Shown here: piece after piece, positions 41,979-55,668 of the stretch
How positions within the stretch are numbered: the stretch's first letter is position 1
How the letters are laid out: every line of letters begins with the position of its first letter
NCBI RefSeq assembly: GCF_947242115.1
Contig: NC_074711.1
Coordinates: 58,240,963-58,304,962 of the forward strand
Length of the DNA stretch: 64,000 bases
Source: Biomphalaria glabrata
Lineage: Eukaryota > Mollusca > Gastropoda > Planorbidae
Direction: 5' to 3'
Program-made: the position numbers and the translations under genes
Notes under the pieces: generated by a model
The model's input: the letters and a program-made list of their open reading frames with translations, nothing else
Databases searched by the model: none
Told to the model about the DNA's origin: nothing

Positions 41979-44706
41979 CAGCAACGGATTATTACTACTC
42001 CAGACCTGTGCTGAACACAAGCTGCTCATATCGAACACAATATTCAGTCTTCCAATGAGAAAGCGAACTTCCTGGATGCATACCCGCTCAAGACACTGGC
42101 ACCTCATAGATTACGTCATCACCAGACAATCTGACCGTCAGGACATTCGTGTCACCAAATCTTGCTGTGGTGCAGAGTGCGGAACAGACCACCGCCTCAT
42201 CATTACAAAACTAAACATTCGTATCCAACCAAAGAGACGTCCGCAAAAATCAAAACCCCTAAAAAGGCTAAACACGGCCAGCTTAGCAGATGACAAAACT
42301 GAAAAGTTGCTTGCAGATGCAATAGAGAACTGCCTCAAGTACACCGTTCCAACTGAATCAAATGTAGATAAAAGCTGGGAATGCTTCAAATAAGCTATCT
42401 ATAGCACAGCATTAAAAATACTCGGTCCTATGGAGAGAAAGCATCAGGACTGGTTTGATGAAAACAGTACTGAGATCAGAAAACTATTAGACGAAAAGCA
42501 CAAGCTCCACAAATTGTGTCTGAACAACCCAAACTCCCAGTCCACAAAAGATGCATTCACTAACATCCGCAAAAATGTGCAAAAACAGCTACGCCAAATG
42601 CAAGATACCTGGCTTAGCAAGAAAGTGGAAACAATACAGGAATTTGCTGACAAGCACGATATGAAGAACTTCTACCATGCCATAAACGAAATCTATGGAC
42701 CTACAAAGTCAGGCTCATCCCCTCTATTAAATGCTGATGGGACAATCCTATTGACAGATAAGGAAGAAATCCTAAAACGCTGGGCAGAGCACTTCGAAAA
42801 GGTTCTCAATACACCTTCCATCATAAATGAAGCGGCCATAGACAGGCTACAGCAAGTACCAATAAATGAAAAAATGGATGACCCCCCTATGCTAAAGGAA
42901 ACCGATCTTGCCATTCAACAGCTCGCAAGCGGAAAAGCCCCAGGAGCTGACTCCATTCCCGCAGAGGTCTACAAAAAAGGTGGATTAGCCCTGATTGAAA
43001 GACTTCATAAGCTCTTCTTAATTATGTGGGAAAAAGAGTCAATACCACAAGACTTTAAAGATGCCAAAATTGTTCATTTATACAAGCGAAAAAAAAAACC
43101 CGCCAGATCTGCGACAACCACAGAGGAATATCTCTTCTCTCTATTGCTGGGAAAATCCTTGCACGCATCCTACTAAATCGGCTCATGCAACACATAGAAT
43201 ATGGTCTACTACCAGAAAGCCAGTGCGGCTTCAGAAAAGAGCGTGGAACCATTGACATGATCTTTGCAGCAAGGCAGCTCCAGGAAAAATGCCAAGAACA
43301 AAATGCTGACCTGTTCTCAATATATGTCGACTTAACAAAGGCATTCGACACTGTTAGCAGAGAAGGACTCTGGAAGATCATGTCAAAGTATGGCTGTCCA
43401 CAAAAATTCATAACCATGGTGAGACTTTTTCATGATGGCATGAAGGCTCGCGTCCAAGAAAGTGGAGAACCATCAGAGCCCTTCGAAGTATCAAACGGGG
43501 TAAAACAAGGCTGTGTCCTAGCACCTACACTGTTCAGTATCATGTTCTCCGCTATGCTGACAGATGCATTCACAAATAGAGAAAACAAAGGGATAAATAT
43601 ATCATACAGATTTGATGGTGGCCTATTCAACCCGAGGCGGCTTAAAGCAAAATCAAAAACAAATGCAGCAGTAATCAGAGACTTGCTATTTGCTGATGAC
43701 TGTGCCCTAAATGCCTGCTCTGAAAACGATTTGCAGAGTATCGTCAGTGACTTCTCAAGAGCATGCTCAGACTTTAACCTTACCATCAATACGAACAAGA
43801 CTGAAGTCTTACATCTACCTGCTCCTGGGAAAGCCTACTCGGATCCAAGCATTACTATAAATGGACAGGATATAAATGCAGTGGACAAATTCACATATCT
43901 TGGCAGCACACTCTCCAGAAATGGAAAAATCGATAGTGAAATCGACCTGCGTATCGCCAAGGCCAGTGCATCCTATGGCAGACTGTCTACAAATGTCTGG
44001 AACAGACGTGGTATCACCACAAACACCAAGCTAGGGGTCTATAGAGCCGTCATCCTCCCTACATTGCTCTATGCCTCAGAAACATGGACAGTGTACAGTA
44101 AACATGCAAAGAAACTAAACCACTTCCACATGACATGTCTGAGAAAAATACTAAATGTCAAATGGCAAGACAAAATAACAGATACAGAAGTCCTTCGAAG
44201 AGCGTGTCTGCAAAGCATCCACACAATCCTGATGCAGTCCCAGCTGCGATGGGCAGGCCATGTCTACAGAATGGAAGACCACCGCATCCCAAAACGACTC
44301 TTGTATGGCCAACTAAGCGAAGGAAAGCGCTCGCAAGGTGGGCAAAGAATGCGCATCAGGGACACCCTCAAAGCTTCTCTGAAGGCGTTCAGCATAGACC
44401 CTGGCACCTGGGAGACAAAGGCACATGACAGAGCATCATGGCGTCGCGCTGTGAAAACTGGCACACAGGTTGCTGAGGAAAAAAGAACAACGCAGGCAGA
44501 AGAAAAACGCCAGAAAAGAAAAGCAAGACAAACGACACTAGCTCCAGCTGAAATAACCTGCCCAGTGTGCGTCCGAACATTCCGGGCTCACATAGGTCTC
44601 ACCAGCCACATGAGGAGGCATAAAACCCCAGTGCAAAGCCCTCAGCCCCCTGGATGACAAAGTGGTCATCATCGAACCACGATGGACGAACTATATATAT
44701 ATATAT
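41979..44706 (+). mobile_element. 5'-truncated non-LTR retrotransposon (LINE) inserted in the minisatellite
   Basis: Coding begins abruptly within the endonuclease domain and ends with a TA-rich tail (44690-44706). The array sequence ATAAAGAAA is present on both sides (41970-41978 and 44707-44715), a 9 bp target duplication. Truncation at the 5' end plus a duplication is the signature of target-primed reverse transcription. The clade is uncertain: it is an APE-endonuclease type often annotated as craniofacial development protein 2-like, and has no RNase H. Confidence 0.88.
41985..44657 (+). pseudogene. LINE ORF2: APE endonuclease C-terminus, reverse transcriptase, C2H2 zinc finger
   Basis: The frame opens with the end of an APE endonuclease ([14 protein letters not shown], then [15 protein letters not shown]). 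Reverse transcriptase motifs follow: KAPGADSIPAEV, GFRKERGTIDMIF, YVDLTKAFDTVSREGLW, NGVKQGCVLAPTLFS and FADDCAL. A thumb-like segment (YLGSTLSRNGKI) and RWAGHVYRMEDHRIPKRL come next. The C-terminus has a C2H2 finger (CPVCVRTF, then HIGLTSHMRRH). It is broken by an in-frame stop at 42391-42393 and by a frameshift near 43088-43100 in an A-run. The longest remaining frame (43185-44657) is 490 residues. With the N-terminal endonuclease missing as well, it is a dead copy, though divergence looks low. Confidence 0.88.
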
Positions 44707-45053
44707 ATAAAGAAAGTATCAACACATCTAGCCATCTAGAGACCATAAAGAAAGTATCAACACATCTAGCCATATAGAGACCATAAAGAAAGTATCAATA
44801 CATCCAGCCATCTAGAGACTATAAAGAAAGTATCAATACATCCAGCCACTAGAAACCATAAAGAAAGTATCAACACATCTAGCCATCTAGAGACTAAAGA
44901 AAGTATCAACACATAGCCATATAGAGACCATAAAGAAAGTATCAACACATATAGCCATATAGAGACCATAAAGAAATTATCAATACATCTAGCCATCTAG
45001 AGACTATAAAGAAAGTATCAATACATCTAGCCATCTAGAGACTATAAAGGAAC
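44707..45053 (+). repeat. 38 bp minisatellite, right part (about 9 copies)
   Basis: Continuation of the array at 41288-41978 with the same unit and variants, directly after the LINE. Confidence 0.9.
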
Positions 45054-45580
45054 GTCTGTAATTTATAAGATAAGATACTAAACAATTAATTAGCCAGTAC
45101 TCAAGAACGACCTAAGGTCCCAATTTTTTCTTAAAAATTAGAAACTTTCTTTTTGAACAGAAGATAATTGCGTCTGTGTCAATCATGTGTCAATCAAATC
45201 ATGCATGTTCTTTCGAGACTTAAACTGTGCTAAGTCATTGGTTTTTCTGGCTGATTCCATGGCACTAGGGAAGGAGGACCACTTGTATAAACTAGTCCGA
45301 ACATATGGAATAAGAATTATGCCAATGTCATTGTGACTTTCTGAGTATTTTTATTTTTATAAATTAACTTTTGTATTTGGAAATTATGATTTAGTGTTTT
45401 ATGTTATATTGCTACTTTACTATTTAGCCTTCTGTCCTGAGTTGTGACTAAGTTTTACTAATGGTGTTACTCTAGTCAAATGTGAATATTCCTTTGTTAT
45501 TTCGGAAGCCAAATGCACTAGTCACCGGCCACTACGCACTTTGACTCCAAACACTACAACTTTTAATGTTTTTTAAAGTC
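45054..45580. other. Spacer upstream of the TEP gene
   Basis: Holds the LINE-tail-like repeat at 45215-45320 (see also 19690-19790) and otherwise AT-rich DNA leading into the TEP promoter. Confidence 0.45.
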
Positions 45581-45588
45581 CTGGATCG

Positions 45589-45596
45589 TATAAATA
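45589..45596 (+). promoter_or_regulatory. TATA box of the TEP gene
   Basis: TATAAATA followed by GAGTCC, 96 bp upstream of the ATG at 45685. Transcription would be expected to start about 30 bp downstream (near 45620), giving a 5' leader of about 65 bases. Typical for an inducible secreted-protein gene, but inducibility is inference. Confidence 0.65.
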
Positions 45597-45684
45597 GAGT
45601 CCACGGCTGGCTTGAACAGCTCACAGCGAGCTTACCTCTCGTTAACTCAGTAAGGACGTTTTTACTAGATGTATATTTCTGACA

Positions 45685-48600
45685 ATGGATGTTACGAGTA
45701 GAAGCCTCACACTATTTTTTATAACATTGGCCTCACTTTGTCATGCTGAAAAGTAAGTGTTTGGAATACATTTTTTAGTGTATTTGTTGTGATGGGCAAA
45801 CTTAACTGAATTTTTTTAATAAAGATAAGATAAGATAATTTTTATTGATACAATCAAATGGAAATTCGGTTTGACTACAATTGACAACCTCGACGTAACT
45901 ACTGTAACAATAACAATAACCAGCGTTTAATGAATTAGATTTCTATGTACTTCTCGATGAGGACAGATGATCTTGTGTAACACTCTGACCAAAAGTGGGA
46001 TAAAGGATTTTTTTTCAATCTTTCTGTTTTAGTCCTAATGGAAAGGAGACGACCAATTCGTTCAGATCTTATGTAACAGTGATTTACTGGTTTAGTTGTT
46101 TAATTAAGGCTTAAGTTTAATTGGGGAAAAAAGTTTAACTAAAATCGAAATTTAATTTTTTTTTTTTTAGTTACAAACTTAAAAGCTCAATTAAAAATGT
46201 GTATACGTGGTTTTCTGATATTAACAACTTTGATTAATCAACTAAGGAAAGACAACGTATCCTTCATACAGCTGACCAACCTTTGTAAGAGCAATTATTT
46301 GTACATAATAACTAATGGATGATAGATTTAAAAAAAAATGGAATATTTTTACCTCGCCACTATCTCCCCTCCCATAACATGAACAAAAAAAAAGTCCTGG
46401 TCAAGCGAATACTTAAATCTCATGATAGACTTATTGGCTTGGTGCATAAGATGAACATGTATTTATTTGTTCAATTCTTCAATCATGAATACAGGTGGGA
46501 ATAAATCTTCTAGCATTACCCACCGGCTACGCCCGTTGATTTGGTCCCAGGCTATATCTTGTTGCAGTTCACATGAACTTCCTCCCTTTTGTTTTCTGAC
46601 ATTTAACTTGGTCCCCCCCCCCCATTCTCCACCTTTACAAACAGTGTTATTTACACTATCACTATCAACGAATCAGGGTCCTTTGTGCTTATAACAAAGC
46701 GGTCAAGTTTTTCCATGCCTGGCCAGTTAGCTAGTAATTCTTTTCCCAAAGTGTTGAAAGATATACAGGTACATAAACTGTCAAATTGCTGGGAGCCGTT
46801 TCGGAGATCCTTGTCCAGGTTCCACCAATGAATTTTCAAGCTACTTGAAAAAAAGATGCAATTAACAATTATTTTGTCATATTGGAGATTGCTAATGATC
46901 GTTGCGGAAGTTATGAAGCCTATATCTGCACTTGAATGAAGCAGCATTTGGAATTTCGCTCAACATATTCGCCAAAAGCCAGAGTAAAGCTTCTCTGAAA
47001 TTTCATGAATGGGACTGTTCCAAATTTCTTCCGAGTCACGTGGTAGTTGTATTTAGTGGTTCTAATCAATACGTTTACCGGAAATAATTTATTAATTGCA
47101 GGAAAATTAAGTACACCCATTAATAGTTTAAATCTTAGAAAGATAATGCTAAGCATATAAATTATAGTCTGCCTATTATTGATTTCAGAGCATTGGGATA
47201 AACAACTTTAGAAAAAGAACCTTTACATCCACACTATCCCTGCCCCAAAAGTAAATACACTGTGTGTCCGACAGCTTTTAACAATCTGGTCAGATAGACG
47301 TACACATGTAGGCCTAGTCTAGTGGACTGTGAGTCGATGATGACCCCCCCCCCCAAAAAAAAAAAAAACAAACGCTTTTTATTTCATGATCCTTACGCAT
47401 TTTGGATTAAGGAAAAGAATCTATCAGTTTTATATTTTGGCTTTGAATGAATGAGATTTAATTAAACATATTTATAGACAAGGTTACTAAGACAGTTTGT
47501 GTGGAAACACAAACTCAAAATCGGCCCCCGAAGTGGTCCACCCATACAGGTAAAAAAGCAGGTATCAATACTTTCAGAAATAACATCAGAATTAAATTCG
47601 ATCAAATACAAATGACATAGAAGAATGGAGAAAGAAGGTTTACAGATCTTATGTTGTGCCCCAGCGGTCCAGAAAACCAAAGGATAGGTGAAAGTGAATG
47701 TGAACCTGTCAATATGATGTCTTATAATGAATATCTAATTGAATCTAATTGCTTTGTAAATGGTCAATCTCTAATTCATCAAAAAAAAAAAAAAAACAAC
47801 ATTTTGTAAAAATTTAAAATTTTCGTTTAGATATGTGTTCTACTGCTGCCGTGTGATATTGCAGTTCACGCAATAATATGAAAAATTACTACTTATTAAT
47901 TGTTGTTTTAAATTATGTATAATTTATATGCATACTAAATAGATTTTTTCTCTTTTAAAAAATAGTAACCATTTTTTTTTCGTGTAAATGTAATAGTTAT
48001 TATGACAGAACGTACTTAACTTAGCAATACAAGAATTATTTTTTTTTACGAAAAATAAAAATCCGTTTGCATAAATGTGTTAAAAATATGGTAAATAGTC
48101 ATCTCCTCTATTAAAGAGCCTCCAGTGTTTGTTACTATTAATAGTGAATAGTTGTAAGAGTGGTGTATTTTTATGAAACATTTCACACAAAACTAATAGC
48201 TTCTTTTCCCCTTTCGGGGGCCGCTAAAAATATCAATTAAAGGATTTTGTATAAGCGTCATGAGGCTACCAACACATTACTCTATCCAGAAATTACGTTT
48301 AACATAAATTACTTTATCTACACATTAATCATGCATTACTCTACGTAATACCAACACATTGCGATAAACATTCATTACAATACGTAGTACCTGTCAGGTG
48401 GGTTTTTGTCGCTTAGGTAGGGTATGATATTATGGTCCCGTATCCCCAGCCTGAACAGAGTAACACAAGAACCTAAAGGTAATAGCATATAAAATACAAA
48501 CATTGAATAACAGTTATTCAACTGAACAGTTAGTGAATAACAACAGTTGTGAACAGGAACAATATTTAATTATACTTAATTGTAATTTTCAAACATATTT

Positions 48601-51600
48601 ACATATACATCAATATCATTGAAGTTAGCATTTGATTAATAATTAGTCTAGTATCACACCAACAAGTTTCCGTAACACACCTTCACGCTCACACTCCATC
48701 TCGGCGCCCAACAGAACCTCAACTCCCTTCACCTCAACACCGATAGTTACTACACAACTCCAAGGGCGGAAAGACGACACACTTTCCCATAGCCCAAAGC
48801 CTAACACCGTACCCTTACAAGGGGGAAACAAACAACCAGCTACCTAGCTCACAAAAGAAGCTCTCTCTCTTGCGGGAACTAAGGATGACGTAAACACACA
48901 CACACACAATATTCTAGACAACAAACGCACTAAAAGAAACTACTTCCTATACGCTAAAACACCAATATTAAATGCAAAGAAAACTTCATGCGCGCACGAC
49001 AGTACGTTAAAAATACTTACTAATTATGTTAAACACACAGTTTACCCACACATTGCGTTAAAAAGACATTGCGTTCAACACACATTACGTCAAACACACA
49101 TTATTTTAAACATACATTACATTATAAACACACACCTTTTTACCCTTACATTACGTATAGAACTCATTACTTTAAAAATTAAAAAAATATAACTTTACGT
49201 TGTTTTTTTAAAATTAAAAACAAAAACAAAAAATAAATAAAATAAATACACGTTTTGGATAAAGCATCAGTAGCTTAACAACAGATAACAAATTTGTAAT
49301 ATGTTTTAGAGATTTTCCCGCTAATTTTAACAATGTCATAGTAAGTAAAGTTCCCCTTTCAAACCTTGTGGTCTATAGGTTATCAATGTCAAGGACACTA
49401 AATTGAATCTAAATGTTGTCAACTAAAAAAAAAGCTACAAATGGAAGGGCTTCAAAACTTGATCCTTCAGTGCTAAATAATGTGATCTTTTTTTTTATTA
49501 TTTCAATTTGTAGACTTTTTTTTTATTATTTCAATTTGTGGACTTTTTTTTATTATTTCAATTTGTAGACTTTTTTTTTATTATTTCAATTTGTAGACTT
49601 TTTTTTATTATTTCAATTTGTAGACTTTTTTTTTTATTATTTCAATTTGTAGACTTTTTTTTTATTATTTCAATATGTAGACTTTTTTTTTTTATTATTT
49701 CAATATGTAGACTTTTTTTTATTATTATTTCAATATGTAGACTTTTTTTTTTATTATTATTTCAATGTGTAGACTTTTTTTTTTTTTATTATTTCAATGT
49801 GTAGACTTTTTTTTATTATTATTTCAATATGTAGACTTTTTTTTTTTTATTATTTCAATGTGTAGACTTTTTTTTATTTTTTTGTTTTGGCAAGCTTTTT
49901 GGTGTATCTGGTGTACATGTTAGTAAGCTATGTTTTCTTAACCCTTTAAGTGCTGAGCTGTTTTACAATGAGTGCATACAAAATGGAATTACGATTCTGA
50001 TGTTTAAAGGCTAAAGTACCACACGCATTTTAAGGGTTAAAGCTGAATGATTATTTTGTGGGATTTTCATCACTACAACAACATGGTGACATTCCACAAT
50101 ATATAATGAATGGAATTTCTCTGACTGGATGCTCAGAATAAACTATAAACTTGAGACTCAGTTTATAAATGAGTTTATGATTGAGCTTTTGACTCAGTTT
50201 AGGATTGAGTTTATGGCTGAGTGTGTGTTACAAACGGCATAACGACCCCACTCCAACCCCCGAAATAAAATCCACCACCTCGGAAGAATTTTACACACTG
50301 ATCCATTTTCTTACCAGTCCATAACTCTAAATCTAAATTGACCACCTGGGGACAATGGTTATGCTTGCCCTGAATGTGCAAAATATTTAGGTCACAGCTG
50401 GAAAGCTCTCTCTCTCTCGAGGGGCACACATTAGAGACACAAAGAATAGTTCTTGCCAAAGACAGGCGCTAGGAAGCAACTTAACAAGCTGGGTTTCCAC
50501 TGAAATAAAGTTAATAAGATAAGCTATTGTTGTAATAAACTAGAATAGGGTAAAATGTAGTTCATGTCCGACCATGTGCGCTTTATTATAGGCTTGCAAT
50601 TCAATATTCTATAGCATGTTAGTCGTGACGATTTGTTTTCATTTGCGCATAATTATAGTTATCATTATATTTAATAAAGGCCTAAAATATGATTAAAAAA
50701 TGTTTGCCTTATAGGAAAAATCCTTGCCAGCTGTCTTTCGATGTGATAAATGTGAACATTTCTTTGAACAAAAGTGAAGAGTGCAGTCATCTTGGTAAAT
50801 GTTTATACGTCTTGCGGAGTTGCGGTCAGTGTTAGCGCTCGATAAAATAGCAGGTGAAACACGTCCACCGGTTTATGATAGAAGAGCTATCTGAATCAAA
50901 ACGTTGATTTGTATCCACGGAGCACTGGCAGCAACATAAATCAACTGATAGCTTGGTTCACATGCTCGTTTTGTTTATTTCATGAAACATTTACAGTGAA
51001 CTTAAAATAGCATTTCTTTTCTTTAATATTCTCTGTAATAAAAAAAAAGTTAAACCTACGTCTTTGAGCCATAGGTGGCAATTTGCACCCCCCTGCAAAA
51101 CAATCCTGCGGGCGCCTATGACAGTCACACTTTCTTTATAAAATAAATATGTTGGCTTATTATCATGTTCAGCAAAAAAGTAAAGATTCGTTCACTTTTC
51201 CTGGTAGATTCTACATTCAGAGTCCCATTTCATAAACTCACAAAGGTTAAAGACCATGATACCACTCCATTAGGAAAAAGTGAGGGCCCAAACGTAGGTA
51301 AAGATATTTTTTTTTGTTTGGAAGGGGGATTTCTACATTTTGTGCCGACGTTTCGTCTGTACTGCGTCGCGGGCCCGATCTGGTTGCGGGCCGCATTTTG
51401 GCCATCACTGATTTAGACTATAGAATAGTAATAGTAATAGTTTATATTACGAAAAATGTTATAGGTATTATGTTTGATACTAGGAACGTTGAAGGACGTT
51501 ACCTGAGTTTATTAATTGTGTAAGTCTGCAATCTTTATACATAAGCTATTTGTAAATAAATGTATTCAATGGCATTTGACACACCTATTTAGTATACATG

Positions 51601-53851
51601 TTGAGTTAAACAACTAAATGCACGCATTGACCAGACAGTTCTTGGCCATGAAACACAATGAAAACCATACACATTTGTTTTGTGTCTTTAAGTGTTTAAG
51701 TGTTTTAAGTGTATAGAAACTCAGACAGACACTTAGAAATAGACTTAGTGTGCTGAATCCTTAAACAGGTCTCTACTAACAGAGAGAGCGAATGAGAGAG
51801 AAGGATGGAGAGAAAATACAAGAAATTAAAGGCGAGGAATTGAGAGAAATAGTTAGACTGAGGGAGAACAAGGAAAGAAAAAGAAACAAACAGAGATAAA
51901 GAGAGAGAGAGAGGGAGAAACAGAAAAGGAAAGAAAGAGGATGAGAAAAAAGCCCTCTTTATTTGGGCAAAGTATTGATCGAAAATTGCTACAGTAAAAA
52001 AATAGTTTAAAAAAAAAAGGCGTGCAGTCATCTAAACAATACAAAAATTGTTTTTAGTTACACACACACACACGCCACCTTGGCTCATTATCTGCTACCA
52101 GGTACATAAAGCTGAATACAATCAAACTGAGCGTAAAGGTTAATAAAGTAAAATACTTGTAGTCATGGGCGTAGCCAGGGGGGGGGTGTTTTGGGGTTCA
52201 ACCCCCCCCCCTAAATGAAATCCCCCTCCCGGGGGGGGGGGGTTGGAGTTTAGTGACTGATCTTTTGCTTTAATTTTGTTTATTTTAGGTGAAATTTTAA
52301 TACTAAACCATCACTTGCCCTAGCACAGCCAAGGGGGTTTTGAGTTTAAAACCCCCTACCAAGGGGCTTTGAGTTTGAAACCCCTACCAGGGGGTTTTGA
52401 GGGGCTTTGAGTTTGAAACCCTCTACCAGGGGTTTTGAGTTTAAAACACCCTACCAGGGGGTTTTAAGTTTAAAACTCTCTACCAGGGGGTTTTGAGTTT
52501 GAAAACCCATACCAAGGGGTCTTAAACCTACCAGGGGTTTAGCTTTTAAATCCCACTCTTCTTAAAACAAAAAAAAAAAAAAAAGACAGTCCCCAAATTC
52601 CAAGAGCACATCTAAGGAAGATTTTGATTTTAAACCCCTCTCCAAAATTTACGATAAACCCCTCTTCAATATAAAAAAGCAAATTACACACTCAAAATTG
52701 TATGAGCGTAGCCAAAGGGGTTTTGAGTTTAAACCCCTCTTCAGCTGGGTTTGAAGCTAAAAATACCTCTTCAATATAAAAAAAAAGCAAATTACACACT
52801 AAAATTCTTTGAGCGTAGCCAAGCCAATGCCAATCCAATGGGGGGGGGGGGGGGGTTTGAGTTTCAACCCCTCTCCTTCAGATGGCTTTTTTAAAAGTTT
52901 AAAACCCCTCAAGATAGTTTTGAGTTTAAAGTCCCCCTACAGTGCGTTTTAAGGTTGAAAGCCTCTCTCTTCAATATTATTTCTAAAGCAAACTACAGTC
53001 ACCACATTCTATGACCGTAGCTAAATGTGGTTTTGAATAAAAAAAAAAAAAAAAAACTCTAGATATATTTTAGTTTAAAACCCCGAATAGATGATTTTGA
53101 CAATAATACGTCCCTTTTCAATATAACATCTAAAGCAAAATAGTCACCTAATTCCAAGATTGTAGCCAAGAGAAGTTACACATGTCTACCAGTGGCTGGG
53201 CTCCATTAATGAAGTGCAATGAATTGTCATCTACCGAAATTGAAAAGCACTAAATGTGGATAAGACGGATTTTAGGAGTCAGTTCTAGAGATCGGGTCTA
53301 AATCAAGGAAATCCTTTGCCGAAGTGGGAGACGACCCCTTAGTAAGGTTGTGTGACAGAGCGTCGCATGAGGTTTGCAGGACATGTTCTCCGACAAAATG
53401 AATTACGCATAATAAGAGTTGCGATGACATCCTAGTACAACTTGGCGCCACACTTTCATAAAGGTCCTCAGAGCAGGTGGGAAGAGGGTTCAGACATTGC
53501 CAGTGACAGATTTTTGTGGAAACAGCTTGCCAGCAAATGCGCCGAACGGCGCGGTAGGGTCTAAGTCAGTAAGAATAGCACATTAGGTTTTTGAAATAAA
53601 ACTTTTTAAAAGCAAAATAATGCTTTCTAGGTACCTCAGAATATGCATATAGTTGGCTTTTAATACCAGAAATAGTGCTTGGCCCGCGCTGGGGGAGCGC
53701 TAAGACCCCTTGCTGGAAAGGGCGAGTACTCTACAATTTTTTCACTAACTCCAGGAAAAACCTATTCAAGGGCACAATAAACGTCTTCCAAAAGAATGAA
53801 GGGTCAGAATGTAATAGAGATTAATTATACACACACACATTCATACATCCA

Positions 53852-53890
<39 letters not shown>

Positions 53891-55600
53891 TTTTTCGGGG
53901 GGGGGGGAGAAAAAAATCCCCTCCCAAAACCCCACCCCCACCCCCCGAAAAAAAAACCTGGCTACGCCCATGCTTGTAGTCATACTCTACCATCTTTACT
54001 ATTACAAAGTCTCCAAGAAACATCGAATTCAAAAGGGCGTTGCGCGGATTTTTAATAGAAGCCAAATAAATGCGATTCTGCTGTTTATTGGATGTCGCTA
54101 CATCTTACGGAACAGAACGTAGGCCTATCATATTTCCCAGAAATATTCGTGCGATCCATGGAGTCATCTCTTCCAGTCTAGATGTACCGCGTTTTTCCTC
54201 GAAACTTAGACCCGAGAGCCTTTTCTGTACAAGAACCAAAGCTTTGGAACTCGCTTTTCATTGCTCTTAGACAAACCACATTTATAACAACACCTAAGAA
54301 CATTTCAATCTACTAGTTTAAACTTCCTTATATCAATGTACACTCTATATCTGCTTCACGTCCGTTCAATTTTCAAGCGCCTTGAGCTTACATTGCTTAA
54401 TTACATTGTTAATTCTGAACACAATTGAATTAATAGAATAAAGTGAAAGAGAGAAGAGAATAGAGAAAGTTTGAAGGAAGATTTTAGTGATTTTAAGAAA
54501 GGGAGAAATGCAGAGGCGTAGTGAGGTGGGGGCACGATGTCCCGGGCGCCATCCTCAGGGGGGGGGGCGCCACACGCAACCTATATTTCTATGTGATGTC
54601 CATGGAAATGGAGGGGGGGGGCGCCAATAAATAATCTTGCCCCAGGCGAACGTTTTGCTCACGACGCCTCTGGAGAGATGTGAAAGACGAGTATGCAAAG
54701 AGTTCTCATTGGAAGAAAGTAGGCGACGTAGATACCAGAGGGAGAAAGGGAGGGAGATAGAGAGATAGTGAGAAAGAAATCCATTGTAATAAGACTATAA
54801 AAAAAGCAGACAAGAGAAACCAGTTCCGGCCTCTTGTCTGTTTCCGTCCCAGTGACATCCCCAACATACCCAAGACGAACAGTTGATGTGAATCGTGCGA
54901 TATTAAACTAGGTCGTAGAGGATGGTATGATTGTACATGAGTACGGTAAACATCCACTCATGCAATAGCTATAAGACTCCTTTAGGAAGTAAGCTATAGG
55001 CCTTATTGCTTAACAAAAAATGCTGCATAGATGTCATAAGCTCATATTGGTCTACCTCATTATGTTTTCGTCGATCAAAGCTATGGAAATATAGACTCAA
55101 TGTTTTTTTTTAAGCACTTGGGGTCCTGGGTTAGAATCAGGATAAGACTGGGATATTGAATTTCGTGACTTTCAGGGCGCCCCTTCTTCCACCCAGCTCT
55201 AATGGATACCTGATACAAGTTGGGTAAAGGTGGTTGGTCGTTGTGCTGGCCTCATTACACCAAGCGCTTTAACGCTCAACCCCCGAATTTTGGTCCGAAT
55301 GCCCATATAGTCTTCCGAGCTGCGTAGCTAAATCACAAATCACTTTTGTAATCTTAAACACTTGAGCCGAGAATCGATGGACAAAGAAACGTAATGGAGA
55401 AATTGAGAGATTCAATGCACACATGGATGGGATCCTCTGCTAAGAAATTACTGATCTGTTCCTCGCTAGTTTGACACTAAAGATTCAACATCTGCAGCAA
55501 AACCTCGTGATAATAAGGCATTGTCACGTGCGCAAGGAACTTGTGAAAGAAGTTTTTGTACGTTAAAACGCTGAAAAGCAACATGACACAAAAACATTTG

Positions 55601-55668
<68 letters not shown>

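Noticed and set aside
49538-49804. Phe-rich 88-residue frame
   Set aside because: It is a translation of the T-rich minisatellite.
54070-54270. 66-residue frame as a host exon
   Set aside because: The block looks like a decayed LINE 3' end with pieces in several frames, and no good splice sites flank it.
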